The position numbers were made by a program, and so were the translations under genes. DNA of 64,000 nucleotides from Rhizobiales bacterium 62-17 (GTDB taxonomy: Bacteria; Pseudomonadota; Alphaproteobacteria; Rhizobiales; Beijerinckiaceae): NCBI GenBank assembly GCA_001898965.1, contig MKVW01000009.1, positions 331,629 to 395,628 on the forward strand, in the 5' to 3' direction. Shown piece after piece: positions 8,750 to 19,400 of this stretch; within the stretch, counting starts at the first letter, position 1, and every line of letters begins with the position of its first letter. The notes below the pieces were generated by a model. That model was not told the DNA's origin and made no database searches. It saw nothing but the letters and a program-made list of their open reading frames with translations.

Positions 8750-9518
8750 AACGCGCGGCGGCGCGGCCTACATCGACATAGGCAGCGGCGCCCCCCTGGT
8801 TCTGATCCACGGCGTCGGCCTGCGGCTCGAAGCCTGGCTGCCGCAGATCGCGGCGCTTTGCACCGACCATCGCGTCATCGCCATCGACATGCCCGGCCAT
8901 GGCGAGAGCGACCGCCTCCCCGACGACGACGCACCGCTTGAAACCTTCGTCGCCTGGTGCGGCACGGCGCTCGATGATCTCGGTCTCGCTGAGGTCAACC
9001 TCGCCGGTCACTCCATGGGCGCCATGATTGCCGGCGGCATGGCCGCCACCTTTGGCAAACGCGTCAAGCGCGTCGCGCTGCTCAACGGCGTCTATCGCCG
9101 CGACGATCAAGCGCGTGCCGCCGTCATCGCCCGCGCCGACGCCATCCGCGCCGGTGAGATCGATTACGACGGCCCCTTGCAGCGCTGGTTCGACGCGGGT
9201 TGCCAGGCGAGCGGCGCCTATCAACTGACCAAGACACTGCTGCGCCAGCTCGATCCGAAAGGCTATGCCACCGCCTACAGCGCGTTCGCGCGCGGTGATC
9301 GCACCTTCGCCGATGCCTGGCCGACCGTTGCTGGCCCCGCGCTGTTTCTCACCGGCGAAGGCGATCCCAATTCGACGCCCGCCATGGCGCGGGAGATGGC
9401 CGCCGCCGCGCCGGCCGGCGCCGCCGAAATCATCGAAAACCACCGCCACATGGTCAATCTGACCGCGCCGCAGACCGTCAACAAGCTGCTGCGCGACTGG
9501 TTGGCCCGCGCAGCTTGA
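8721..9518 (+). CDS. Alpha/beta-fold hydrolase
   Basis: Cytoplasmic serine hydrolase of 265 residues. The oxyanion region LIHGVG (28-33), the nucleophile elbow GHSMG with Ser98, a probable Asp215 in GEGDPNS and His243 in HRHM form a complete triad. The start at ATG 8721 is used because the protein fold begins there; it lies inside the preceding gene by 29 bases. The substrate is unknown. Its place after the AA_synth gene and before a Bug receptor suggests hydrolysis of an ester, lactone or enol-lactone in the same catabolic route. Confidence 0.82.
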   Translation: MTFPIPPRSKTRGGAAYIDIGSGAPLVLIHGVGLRLEAWLPQIAALCTDHRVIAIDMPGHGESDRLPDDDAPLETFVAWCGTALDDLGLAEVNLAGHSMGAMIAGGMAATFGKRVKRVALLNGVYRRDDQARAAVIARADAIRAGEIDYDGPLQRWFDAGCQASGAYQLTKTLLRQLDPKGYATAYSAFARGDRTFADAWPTVAGPALFLTGEGDPNSTPAMAREMAAAAPAGAAEIIENHRHMVNLTAPQTVNKLLRDWLARAA

Positions 9519-9594
9519 GGGCGCACATCTTGAGGGCGGACATCTTGAGGGAAAGCCTGCCGTCGCAGGCGCTGAGAAAGACCGGGAGGGTCGC

Positions 9595-10566
9595 ATGCGT
9601 TTTTGGACAACATGGATCGCCACAGCCGTCGCCACGGCCTGCGCTTTCGCGCAACCCGCCGCCGCCGACTATCCCGATCGGCCCATCACCTTGATCGTGC
9701 CTTATGCCGCCGGTGGCTCCTCCGACATCGTCGGCCGGCTGTTCGCCGAACGGCTTGAGCGGCAGATCGGCCAACCCTTGGTGATCGAAAATGTCGGCGG
9801 TGCCGGCGGCGGGGGCGGCGCCCATCGTGTCGCCACCGCCAAGCCCGATGGCTATACGCTGTTGATCGGTTCGGGCTCGGAAGTGCTGATCCGCCAGCTC
9901 CTGCAGCCGACACCCTATGATGGCCTGAAAGACCTCACCGCCATCAGCATGATCGGCACCGGGCCGATGGTGGTCATCGGCAAGCCCGGTCTCGCCGCCA
10001 CATCGCTCGCCGACGTGCTGGCACTTGCCCGCGCCAAGCCGGACACATTGTCTTATGGCAGCGCGGGCGCCGGCACCTTCATGCATCTCGCCGGCGAAGC
10101 GATCAAATTCCGCACGCAGACGAAAATTTCCCATGTCGCCTATCGCGGTGCCGCCCCGGTGATCACCGACGTGATCGCCGGCCATATCGATCTCGGTGTC
10201 GCGTCTCTCGCCTCGGCCCTGCCCTTCATCCAGGCCGGTCAGGCCAAGGCTTTCGCCGTGACCTCGCCCGGACGCACCGAATTCGCGCCGCAAGTGCCGC
10301 CGCTGTCCGATACGCCAGGCCTTTCGGGATTCAATCTCGAACTCTGGATCGGCTTCTTCGGCCCAGCCAACATGCCCGCCGCCATCACCGACAAACTGCG
10401 CGCCGGCACTTTGAAAGTTCTCGACGATCCCGAGCTGAAGAAGAAACTCGCCGATCAGGCCATCGCCGTCCGCAAGCTCGTCGGCGACGATCTCACCCAC
10501 TTCCTGACCAACGAGAACGATAAATACCGCACCATCATCAAGGATGGCGACATCAAGATGCAGTGA
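9595..10566 (+). CDS. Bug/TctC-family tripartite tricarboxylate transporter binding protein
   Basis: Periplasmic solute receptor of 323 residues with a Sec signal peptide (to about residue 22, AQPAAA). Signatures include YPDRPITLIVPYAAGGSSDIVGR (25-47), the AGGGGGAHRVATAKPDGYTLLIG loop and YGSAGAGTFMHLAGE. GGGAGGGT-like spacing to ATG 9595 gives a good ribosome-binding site. No TctA/TctB membrane genes are in the window, so it is an orphan receptor, a common situation for this family. Its end overlaps the convergent thiE gene by 14 bases. Confidence 0.85.
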   Translation: MRFWTTWIATAVATACAFAQPAAADYPDRPITLIVPYAAGGSSDIVGRLFAERLERQIGQPLVIENVGGAGGGGGAHRVATAKPDGYTLLIGSGSEVLIRQLLQPTPYDGLKDLTAISMIGTGPMVVIGKPGLAATSLADVLALARAKPDTLSYGSAGAGTFMHLAGEAIKFRTQTKISHVAYRGAAPVITDVIAGHIDLGVASLASALPFIQAGQAKAFAVTSPGRTEFAPQVPPLSDTPGLSGFNLELWIGFFGPANMPAAITDKLRAGTLKVLDDPELKKKLADQAIAVRKLVGDDLTHFLTNENDKYRTIIKDGDIKMQ

Positions 10567-11178
10567 GGGGACGATCGAGCGCGGCGCGGAAGCGAAGCAC
10601 CACCGCTTCCGGATCTTCCGCGCGCATCACATCGCCCATCACCGCAACACCGGCAGCGCCGGCGGCCAGACAAGCCGGCGCCCGATCGCTGGTGATCCCG
10701 CCGAGCGCGATCACCGGCAAGCCGATGGCCCGGACGCGCTGCAATGTCGCCGTGCCCAAAGCTGGGCCATAGCCGGGCTTGCTGGCGGTGAGGAAGATCG
10801 GGCTCAAGGTTGCATAATCAGCACCGGCCGCTTTCGCCGCTTGCACCTCGGCCTCATTGTGAGCGGAGAAGCCGATCAGCGCATCGGCGCCGAGCAACGC
10901 GCGCGCCGCACCTATATCGTCTATCGACGACAGATGAACCGCTGGCGTGCCCACCTCGACCGCCAGCCCGGCATCGCCGCCAATCGTCAGCACCGCGTCA
11001 TATATTCTCGTCAAATCGCGTAGACGCCGTGCAATGTCCCGACGCTCGCCGGCCGCCAGATCGCGATCGCGAAACCAGATCCAGCGTGCGCCGCCGGCAA
11101 GCGCCGCAGCGACCACATCGATGAGATCGCGCGGCGCCTGATGCCGGTCGGTGACAACCAGCAGTCGGTCCGGCAGGC

Positions 11179-11182
<4 letters not shown>
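10553..11182 (-). CDS. thiE: Thiamine-phosphate synthase
   Basis: Joins the thiazole and pyrimidine moieties to give thiamine phosphate. A 209-residue TIM barrel with [14 protein letters not shown] near the N-terminus, [15 protein letters not shown] in mid-sequence and the phosphate-binding [19 protein letters not shown] region. It starts at GTG 11182, overlapping the thiG stop by four bases. Last gene of the thiO-thiS-thiG-thiE operon. WFRDRD departs slightly from the usual RxKD motif, and no other defect is seen. Confidence 0.88.
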
Positions 11183-11946
<764 letters not shown>

Positions 11947-11947
11947 A

Positions 11948-12160
11948 TCAACCTCCCGCAAAAGCGCGGATGATTTCCACGCGGTCATCATCGGATAAAG
12001 ACGTCTTGGCCCACTCGGGCTGACGCACGACCTTGCCGTTCAGCGCGATGGCGAAGCCCTTCGTATTCGGCAGATCGAGCTCGGCGGTTTCCTCGCGCCA
12101 GAGCGCATCGAGCGTCGCGGCGGCGCTGTCGCGTTCCTGGCCATTGACGATCAGTTTCAT
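11948..12160 (-). CDS. thiS: Sulfur carrier protein ThiS
   Basis: Ubiquitin-like sulfur carrier of 70 residues beginning [10 protein letters not shown] and ending in the Gly-Gly pair (AFAGG) that becomes the thiocarboxylate. The N-terminal strand and [14 protein letters not shown] tail fit ThiS. Its ATG overlaps the stop of thiO by four bases. Confidence 0.92.
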   Translation of the reverse strand: MKLIVNGQERDSAAATLDALWREETAELDLPNTKGFAIALNGKVVRQPEWAKTSLSDDDRVEIIRAFAGG

Positions 12161-13341
12161 GCGTGTGCTCCCATCAGTTCGTTGAAGCGGGCCGGGCCGA
12201 AGTCCGCGGCCGGGCCGGTGATCCGGCCATCGACAACGCATTGCTCGATCGCCGCCGCCGTGACGGGCGCCAGCAAGTAGCCGTTGCGATGATGGCCGGT
12301 GGCGACGAGCAGGCCGGCGACACCGGTCTCGCCGAAAATCGGGGCATCGTCGATCGAGGTCGGCCGGAAGCCGCTCCACACTGCTTCCAGCGGCATGTCT
12401 TCCACACCCGGGAGGGCACGCCGCGCCGCTTCGAGCAGAGCATAGAGACCGCCGGCGGTGACATGATCGTCGAAGCCGCATTCCTCCATCGTCGCGCCGA
12501 CGATCAGCGTGCCGTCGCTCTTCGGCGCCAGATGAATCTGTTCGGTCCAGACCATGCGCGACAGGGCTGGCGCCGTGGGGCGCAACGCCAACGATTGCCC
12601 CTTCAGCGGCCGTACGGGAATGTCGAGGCCCATATGATGCGTCCAGGCCCCTTCAGCCAGAACGACGATCCGCGCCGAACACGTGCCACGCTGCGTCGCA
12701 ACGCCGATCACGCGGCCTGACGCCAAATCCGGTTGCGCCTCGCATTGCTCCATCAGCGAGCCGCCTTGCGCCAGAAAGGCCTGACGCAGCGCCGCCATGA
12801 CACGCGGCGGATCGACCTGATGATCGGCGGGACAGAAAATACCGGCGATGACAGACGGTTTGAGACCGGGCTCTAGCGCCCGGCATTGCGCGGCGTTGAG
12901 CCATTGCGCGGCCAGGCCGCAACGCTGTTGCAGATCGTAACGCATGCGCAGACGGTCGACCTCTTCGCGGCCGAGCGCCACCAGAAGCACGCCATCGGCG
13001 CGATAGTCGACGCTCCCGCCGCCATCACCTTCAAGCTCACGCGCGAACAGCGGCCACAACCGCTGACTTTCGAGCGCCAGAGCCACATGCGTTTCGCCGC
13101 CCGGCTCCAGTTCAGCGGCGGCGGCAAGCATGCCGGTGGCCGCAAGGCTGGCGCCCTGGCCGACAGTGCCGCGCTCGAACAGCGCAACATCAAGACCGCG
13201 GCGCGCCAGACGCCAGCCGATCGACAGACCGATCAAACCGCCGCCGATGATCGCCACGTCGCACGAAGACGGCTGTGCGCATGCGGGGGTCTGGGCGTCC
13301 GGTCGGACACGTCGAAAAGCAGTCTGGGGTGGGCCTCGCAT
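12157..13341 (-). CDS. thiO: Glycine oxidase ThiO
   Basis: FAD-dependent oxidase giving the dehydroglycine needed for thiazole formation in aerobes. 394 residues of the DAO fold, with DVAIIGGGLIGLSIGWRLARRG (28-49) as the dinucleotide-binding motif and a C-terminal TGHHRNGYLLAPVTA motif contacting FAD. A GAGGAG ribosome-binding site precedes ATG 13341. It is the first gene after the TPP riboswitch. The N-terminal 25 residues are low in conservation and a later start is possible. Confidence 0.9.
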   Translation of the reverse strand: MRGPPQTAFRRVRPDAQTPACAQPSSCDVAIIGGGLIGLSIGWRLARRGLDVALFERGTVGQGASLAATGMLAAAAELEPGGETHVALALESQRLWPLFARELEGDGGGSVDYRADGVLLVALGREEVDRLRMRYDLQQRCGLAAQWLNAAQCRALEPGLKPSVIAGIFCPADHQVDPPRVMAALRQAFLAQGGSLMEQCEAQPDLASGRVIGVATQRGTCSARIVVLAEGAWTHHMGLDIPVRPLKGQSLALRPTAPALSRMVWTEQIHLAPKSDGTLIVGATMEECGFDDHVTAGGLYALLEAARRALPGVEDMPLEAVWSGFRPTSIDDAPIFGETGVAGLLVATGHHRNGYLLAPVTAAAIEQCVVDGRITGPAADFGPARFNELMGAHA

Positions 13342-13396
13342 CGCATCTCCTCGGCCGGTGTGCCGGCGGAGATGATCGGTATGGCTTGCGCGCGAA

Positions 13397-13513
13397 ATCC
13401 AATCCCTCCGCCGGTATGAACCGGATCAGGTTCTAAGGATTTCCGCGCGTTCATCCGGATGATCCGGCGTGCCAGCGGTTTCTCAGCCCCTTGCCGGGGA
13501 TCTCCCTGGAATG
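13397..13513 (-). promoter_or_regulatory. TPP riboswitch (THI element)
   Basis: Read on the minus strand, it has the conserved CTGAGA (13481-13486 region) after a GGGG/CCCC hairpin and the ACCTGATCCGGTTCATACCGGCG-type block (13409-13431), the two halves of the pyrophosphate and pyrimidine pockets. It lies 55-170 bases before thiO and should repress the operon when thiamine pyrophosphate is abundant. Outer boundaries are approximate. Confidence 0.93.
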
Positions 13514-13544
13514 GACGCAGTGTGAAACCACGCCCGCCGCGATG

Positions 13545-14513
13545 TCAAGACGCGAGCGCGCTTTCACCGATGGCTGCGAACAGATCAGCGTCTTCGCCCA
13601 GATCGGCATTTGGCGTCGTCAGCAGCGTATCGCCATAGAACAGCGAATTGGCGCCGGCGATCAGACAGAGAATCTGCGCTTCACGGTTGAGATATGAACG
13701 ACCAGCCGACAGCCGCACGGTCGATTGCGGCATGACGATCCGCGCCGTCGCCACCATGCGCACGAGTTCCAGCGGATCGATGCGCGAACGGTTGGCGAGT
13801 GGCGTTCCCGCCACCGCAACGAGCGCATTGATCGGCACGCTTTCGGGATGCGGGCTCATCTGTGCCAGAACCTGCAACATCGAAGCGCGATCGCGGATCG
13901 TCTCGCCCATGCCGATAATGCCGCCGCAGCACAGATCGATGCCGTAGGAACGCACGGTGGCGAGCGTGTCGAGGCGATCCTGATAGGTGCGCGTCGAAAC
14001 GATCTTGCCGTAAAACTCCGGGCTCGTGTCGAGATTGTGATTATAAGCGGTGAGACCGGCCTCGGCGAGACGTTCGGCCTGATGCGGCTGCAACATGCCC
14101 AGCGTCACGCAGGCTTCCATGCCGAGCGCGCGCACGCCTTTCACCATATCGATGACCGCATCGAACTCCTGGCCGTCGCGCACCTTGCGCCAAGCCGCGC
14201 CCATGCAGAAACGCTGGGCTCCGGCCGCTTTCGCCGTCGCCGCGAGCGCCAGCACCTGTTGCGGATTCATCAGCTTTTCACGCGTCAGCTTCACCTCGCG
14301 GTGATGCGCCGATTGCGAGCAATAGCCGCAATCTTCCGGACAGCCGCCAGTCTTGATCGACAGCAGGCTCGCGCGCTGCACTTTGTTGGGATCGTGATGC
14401 TGGCGATGCACCGCATTGGCGCGGCCCACCAGTTCGAGCAGCGGCAGATCATGCAGCACGACGATATCGTCGATCGTCCAATCGTGGCGGATCGTTCCGT
14501 CGGTGCTGTTCAT
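13545..14513 (-). CDS. bioB: Biotin synthase
   Basis: Radical-SAM enzyme inserting sulfur into dethiobiotin, 322 residues. The Cx3Cx2C iron-sulfur motif is CPEDCGYC (Cys58, 62, 65). Later conserved stretches are [21 protein letters not shown] and [12 protein letters not shown] 14513 overlaps the bioY stop by four bases and replaces a longer upstream frame that is a shadow of bioY. bioF, bioD and bioA are not in the window, so the pathway is split or biotin is partly scavenged. Confidence 0.95.
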   Translation of the reverse strand: MNSTDGTIRHDWTIDDIVVLHDLPLLELVGRANAVHRQHHDPNKVQRASLLSIKTGGCPEDCGYCSQSAHHREVKLTREKLMNPQQVLALAATAKAAGAQRFCMGAAWRKVRDGQEFDAVIDMVKGVRALGMEACVTLGMLQPHQAERLAEAGLTAYNHNLDTSPEFYGKIVSTRTYQDRLDTLATVRSYGIDLCCGGIIGMGETIRDRASMLQVLAQMSPHPESVPINALVAVAGTPLANRSRIDPLELVRMVATARIVMPQSTVRLSAGRSYLNREAQILCLIAGANSLFYGDTLLTTPNADLGEDADLFAAIGESALAS

Positions 14514-15079
14514 GAGCGCAGGCTCCGCAGATGCGCGAGCAAAGCCGGCAGGGTCGAAGCGCCAGCGGCCACCAGAGCGATCTTCACGAGATCGCCGAAC
14601 AGGAACGGCGCGACGCCGACGGCGAGAAGTTGCCCCGCCGGCACGTAGAGCGCGAGCCACGCGACGCCGAGCCCATAGACCAGAGCCAGACCGACGAGCA
14701 TGGCGGTGAAGCGGCCGAGCAGAGCTTTGCCCGCCGCGAGCCAACCGACCACAGCGGAGGCCAGAAGATAGCCGGCGAGATAACCGCCCGTCGGGCCGGC
14801 CAGATAAGCCAGGCCGATGCCGCGCTCCGGCGCGCCGGAAAACATCGGCAGGCCTGCGGCGCCGGCCGCCAGATAGGCGAGAAAGATCGCCATGGCGCGA
14901 CGCGGCCCGAGGGCGACGGCAAAGCCCATCACCGCCAGGGTGTGCAGGGTCATCGGCACCGGCCAGAATGGAATCTGCACCTTGGCGGCGAGCGTCAGAA
15001 CGGCTGCCCCAGCGGTGATGAGAACAGGAAGAGACCAGGAGGCGCGGCGGTCAGCCGTCCCAGCGCCAATGTCGTGCAT
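14510..15079 (-). CDS. bioY: Biotin transporter BioY
   Basis: Membrane S-component for biotin uptake, 189 residues, about six hydrophobic helices. The family motif region [11 protein letters not shown] and [20 protein letters not shown] are recognisable. No bioM or bioN genes adjoin, so it works alone or with a shared ECF module. First gene of bioY-bioB, with a BioR box and TATAAT just upstream. Confidence 0.93.
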   Translation of the reverse strand: MHDIGAGTADRRASWSLPVLITAGAAVLTLAAKVQIPFWPVPMTLHTLAVMGFAVALGPRRAMAIFLAYLAAGAAGLPMFSGAPERGIGLAYLAGPTGGYLAGYLLASAVVGWLAAGKALLGRFTAMLVGLALVYGLGVAWLALYVPAGQLLAVGVAPFLFGDLVKIALVAAGASTLPALLAHLRSLRS

Positions 15080-15095
15080 GTCAGCCCACCCAAAA

Positions 15096-15105
15096 TTATA
15101 GATAA
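15096..15105. promoter_or_regulatory. BioR-binding box upstream of bioY
   Basis: The sequence TTATAGATAA matches the published alphaproteobacterial BioR consensus TTATMKATAA. The minus-strand TATAAT (15095-15100) overlaps it, so bound BioR would cover the -10 box of bioY-bioB. Confidence 0.85.
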
Positions 15106-15177
15106 TTTATGAACTCTATCGCTAAAAGAGTCCATAGACGGGCGAGGATTGCAAGAGCTTGGCCGCAAAAAGTCGGA

Positions 15178-15834
15178 TCAGCCGCGTGTGGTAGCCTTCA
15201 ACCGACTGGTTTGCCAGGGTTTTTGCCCAATGGTCTGAACATGTCGGGCAAGCACCTGCGCCGCGGTCTCCACCTGGCCCGCGCGCAGCGCGTTGAGAAT
15301 CGCCCGGTGATCGCGGTCGGTCGGCGCTTCCCATTCGGCCCGCCAGCCCGAAAACAGAAAGCGCGCGCTGGCGGTGTGCAGATCATCGATCGCCCTGAGC
15401 AGGCGCGGCATGGCGCAGGGGGTGAGGATGAGGCGATGGAAATGCCGGTTCGCCAGCTCCCAGGCCTGCACATCGGTTGCCTTGTCGCCCGCCCGGGTCG
15501 CCTCTTCCGCTTGATCCAGCAGGGCTTTCGTCAGATGCGGCGCGGCCTGGCGCAAGGCCAGCACTTCGAGCGCGGCGCGCATTTCAGCGACCTCCCGCAC
15601 CTCCTCGACGGTGAAACCCGCTACCCGCACGCCCCGGCGCGGCTCGCTGACCACCAACCCCTGCGCCTCGAGCCGGCGGAAGGCCTCGCGCACCGGCACA
15701 TGGCTGGCGCCAAATTCCTCGGCGATATGATCCTGCCCCAGCCGCACGCCCGGCGCGATGGCACCAGCAATGATGCGCTCCGCCAAAACCTTGCTGATCC
15801 GCACCGCCAGGGTGTCGTCTTTCGCCGTCGTCAT
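15178..15834 (-). CDS. bioR: GntR-family biotin repressor BioR
   Basis: 218-residue FCD-type GntR protein. The N-terminal helix-turn-helix includes LGQDHIAEEFGASHVPVREAFRRLE (32-56); the C-terminal domain begins near EEVREVAEMRAALEV. Position next to bioY-bioB and a TTATAGATAA box before both units identify it as BioR, the biotin repressor of alphaproteobacteria. The box and a TATAAA element lie so close to ATG 15834 that a leaderless transcript or a downstream start (GTG 15804) has to be considered; no ribosome-binding site is visible for ATG 15834. Confidence 0.88.
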   Translation of the reverse strand: MTTAKDDTLAVRISKVLAERIIAGAIAPGVRLGQDHIAEEFGASHVPVREAFRRLEAQGLVVSEPRRGVRVAGFTVEEVREVAEMRAALEVLALRQAAPHLTKALLDQAEEATRAGDKATDVQAWELANRHFHRLILTPCAMPRLLRAIDDLHTASARFLFSGWRAEWEAPTDRDHRAILNALRAGQVETAAQVLARHVQTIGQKPWQTSRLKATTRG

Positions 15835-15838
15835 GATT

Positions 15839-15848
15839 TTATAGATAA
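15839..15848. promoter_or_regulatory. BioR-binding box upstream of bioR
   Basis: A second exact TTATAGATAA, five bases from the bioR start codon and overlapping a minus-strand TATAAA. It indicates autoregulation of bioR. Confidence 0.82.
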
Positions 15849-15946
15849 TTCGATGGGATGGAGAATGGCAATGCCGGGCTCCGAAGCGGCGAAACCGCGC
15901 TGGGATCAGGAGCTGAGGCTTCAGCGCCGGAAACGAAGGCTCAATT

Positions 15947-16234
15947 CTACAGATCCGCTTCCTGAGCAAGGATGATCAGAACCAGCGACCGCGCGATTGA
16001 ACTGACTGGCTCTCCGCGTCGATAGGCGCTGGAGATCATCTCGGTCACGGCCCGAGCCTCCAGATAGGGATTGGCGATTAAGCCAAGTTCCGCACATACG
16101 ATCTTGCGCACCCGATCATGATAGCCGTTGCTGCGCACGGCGATGATGACCATCCGCGCAACAACGGCGGCGGCCAGAAAGCCGATAACAGTCAGAACTA
16201 TTGTCACTGCCGCCCCCACCCGACGGGCCACCAT
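15947..16234 (-). CDS. Small membrane protein, unknown
   Basis: 95 residues with one strong hydrophobic segment (about 8-33, TIVLTVIGFLAAAVVARMVIIAV) and a soluble helical tail with a single Cys. Not recognised. A small palindrome (AAGGCG 16239-16244 with CGCCTT 16250-16255) sits directly before ATG 16234 and includes a possible AAGG ribosome-binding site. It is transcribed in the same direction as bioR but 110 bases away. Confidence 0.5.
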   Translation of the reverse strand: MVARRVGAAVTIVLTVIGFLAAAVVARMVIIAVRSNGYHDRVRKIVCAELGLIANPYLEARAVTEMISSAYRRGEPVSSIARSLVLIILAQEADL

Positions 16235-16414
16235 TTTTAAGGCGTTGATCGCCTTTTAAAAGGGATTTCGCGCGCCGGCTGGGTAGCTTTTACACGATTT
16301 CCGCGCGGCCATGGCGTTCGGATCTGATGGCAGATCAATGCAGCGCAAAAGCATCAAGACAAGGAGCACATCGCGCTTCCGGCGAAACGCGACCTAGCCT
16401 CGATGGCTCACGCC

Positions 16415-19400
16415 CTAAACGCGCTCGCCATCTGCCGTGTCCTCTTGAACGATATGGCCCGCCGACGCGAAAGAGCGTTCAAGCCTCAAGGCCTCGATCA
16501 ATCCCGTAAGCCGCGCCGCCAGCGCTTCATAAGAATGATCCTGACGCCACTTGTCCGCCGCGCGTACCTTCTCCTCGACCACAGAACCACCGGTTCGCAG
16601 CTTGGAAATAATATCGCGCAATCCAGCCGCGAGTATCTCCGGCGCGCCATCTGTGACTTGGAAGACAGCGGGCTTAACATCGTCAAAAATCGGCAAGCTG
16701 GTCGTGGCCACCGGCCGTCCGCTGGCAATACCGAAACGAACGGCACCGCTCGCCGACTCTCCGGTGTTTTCATAGGGAAACACGATCAGATCACAAGCAC
16801 GCAGATATCCGAGCGCTTGATCGTCCGGCAGGAAGTCGCCCGTAAAGCGCGCGCGCGCGCCAACACCGAGTTGCGCGATCTCGGCACGCAACCTTCGCGC
16901 AAGTTCATGGGACACATCGACAGGATATTCGGCATTGACCAGGTGCAGATGTAACGAAGTATCCTTGCGTGCGAGCAAGCCATAGGCGGCCACGAGAGCG
17001 TGGAGCCCCTTATGCGGCAGACAGAAGCCATAACTGCCGATCGTGAAAGTCGAATTGGATCTCCGCGCCTTGAAGTCAGACGGAGGGCCATCGATGATGC
17101 CGTGAGGAAGCAACGTCGTATTCCCCACGACCCCGATCGCCTTCAAGCGATTGAGGTCATGATAGGAATGAACCAGAACACGATCGCAGGCTTTGAGCGT
17201 TTTCGTCAGAAGCGAAAATATTTTGGTTTCGTCGTCAGGATTGCCCCACGTCGAATGCATCACCATGAGAACGGTCCGGCCAGACTGCTTCTGAGCTAGG
17301 ACAAATTTCTCAAGCTCCATGAAATCGAAGAAACTATTGTTGAACTGGATGACGAGCGTGTCGACACCAGATTTTTCGACTGCTTGAGCAAGACCCTCGA
17401 GGCTGGCTCCCGACATATATTTTTGCCAGGCGCGAACGACATCCTCGTCATCGGGCGTGATGACATCATCATTGGTCGCACCAAAGATAATCGGCTTTTG
17501 CGGCAACCATCGGATCAAATATTCCGAATAGGTCGCGATACCGCATTTGCAGTTCCATGTCGTGACCCAGCCGACGCGACCTTGCAGCGGTTCGCGCGGC
17601 TTTGCCCATCTGTCGACAGCGGCGGACAGACGATTGACGACCGCATTCCAAGTATGACCCTTGAGTAATACGTCGCGACCCGCAGCCGCTTTCCCGGTCC
17701 TTTCCGTCGCCGAGGCCGCGTGGGCTTCACGCATGCACAAGGCGAGATGATCCCGATCGGGCTCAGCCCAGACGGACGATGACAGCTCAAGATGGGTTTG
17801 AGCAGGAGCAAAACTGTAGTCGACCAACCACGCCGTCTGTTCATTGCAAAAGTCGGCCTGACCGCCCCAAGCGGTCACGATCACGGGAAGTCCGGACAGC
17901 GTCGCTTCTGCGATCGGTAGCCCATAGCCTTCCGCGCGGCTTGGAGCGACGAGCACATGACAATGTTGATAAAGCGCCTTGAGTTCGGGATCAGGCAGAT
18001 CCTCGAAAATCAGAGCGACATCCGGAAATTCCGGATCTTGGGTGCGGGCAGCAGCGAGCCGCGCCTCGATATCATTGTGCGGGTTTTTGAAAGTCTTGAT
18101 GATGAGCGTGACATCGTCAGAGCGTCTGAATGCCTGTCCATACGCGGCCAACAGTACGTCAGCACCTTTCCTCGGAAAACACGAGGAAACATGAAGGAAT
18201 CGAAAGCTCTTTCCCGGCAAGCTCTCAAGCTTCGCCGCCTTCACACGTTCCCAATGATCGACACCGTTTCCGACCACGCTTAACGGTACGGCGACGCCGC
18301 TGTCTTGCAGAAGCTTCGAGACATGCGACGAGACGCTGCCGATGCCATCCAAATGGAGATTGAACTGATCTACCCATTCGGACGGAAAGCGACTCTCTTC
18401 CCAAGCATAGGAATGCAGGATGTTGACGGTGCCGCCGCCATTGTCGACGCGCGGCGGATAGAGATTTCGCGATGCAATGACGGGCCTGTCGCGCATATCG
18501 ATTTCGGCGCGATCTCGCCAAAGCGTCAGAATGTCGGGATGATTTAGCGCGAGGAAAGACTCATTGGGTGGATAGTCGCCGGGTCCCTCGGATGAATGCA
18601 GAAAAACCTCTTCTCCCTGGGCCTTGAGCGCCCGGGCGGTTTCCCGATTGACGAGGGAGAGGCTGTAGTTCGAGTCAAACGGCCCCTCAATACGCCAGAC
18701 ACGCTTCTCGTTATGAAATGTCAGGACAGGAAGCGCATCGATCGCGTTCTGATTGAAGGCAACGACATTAGCGATTTGTCTCAGCTCGTCAGCCGTTGGA
18801 TGCCCCTGCGCCTTTGCCAAAGCCTTGAGCGCTTTGATCAGCGCCTGGTAACGTGCCGCCCGATTGAGTCTCGGTCGATTTAGAAAATCACCGGACGCCA
18901 ATGCGTCTTCAAGGGCACGCCAAGTGGCGATCGCGGATCGGTCCCAGGTAAACAAGGCCCGGCGCTGAACGGCGTTCTCCTTGAGGCGCTGACGAAACTG
19001 ATCGTCGCGAACGATCCGGAGCATTTTGGTCGCGATTTCTTCCGTCGACGTCGGATCGAACTGCGCTTCATCAAGACCGATGATCTCGGGAATGCTGGTA
19101 ACGTTCGAACCGATCACCGCGGCGTCAAGATGCATGGCCTCAAGAATGGGAAGGCCAAATCCTTCATGTAGGGAAGGATACACCATCGCAACGCATCGGC
19201 GATAAAGTTGCGTCAGGTCTGTATCGCTGATCTGACCTGTCACGATAACGTCGGAATCGCCTAGGCCAGCCTCGCTGGCAAGCGATGAAATCATAGCCAG
19301 GACTGCGGGCTCGTTGGACGTGACCAACACCAATTGATGTTGCCCGCCCATTTGCGAGGCAAAACGGCCGAACGCGGCGATCAGGCCTTCGAAATTTTTC

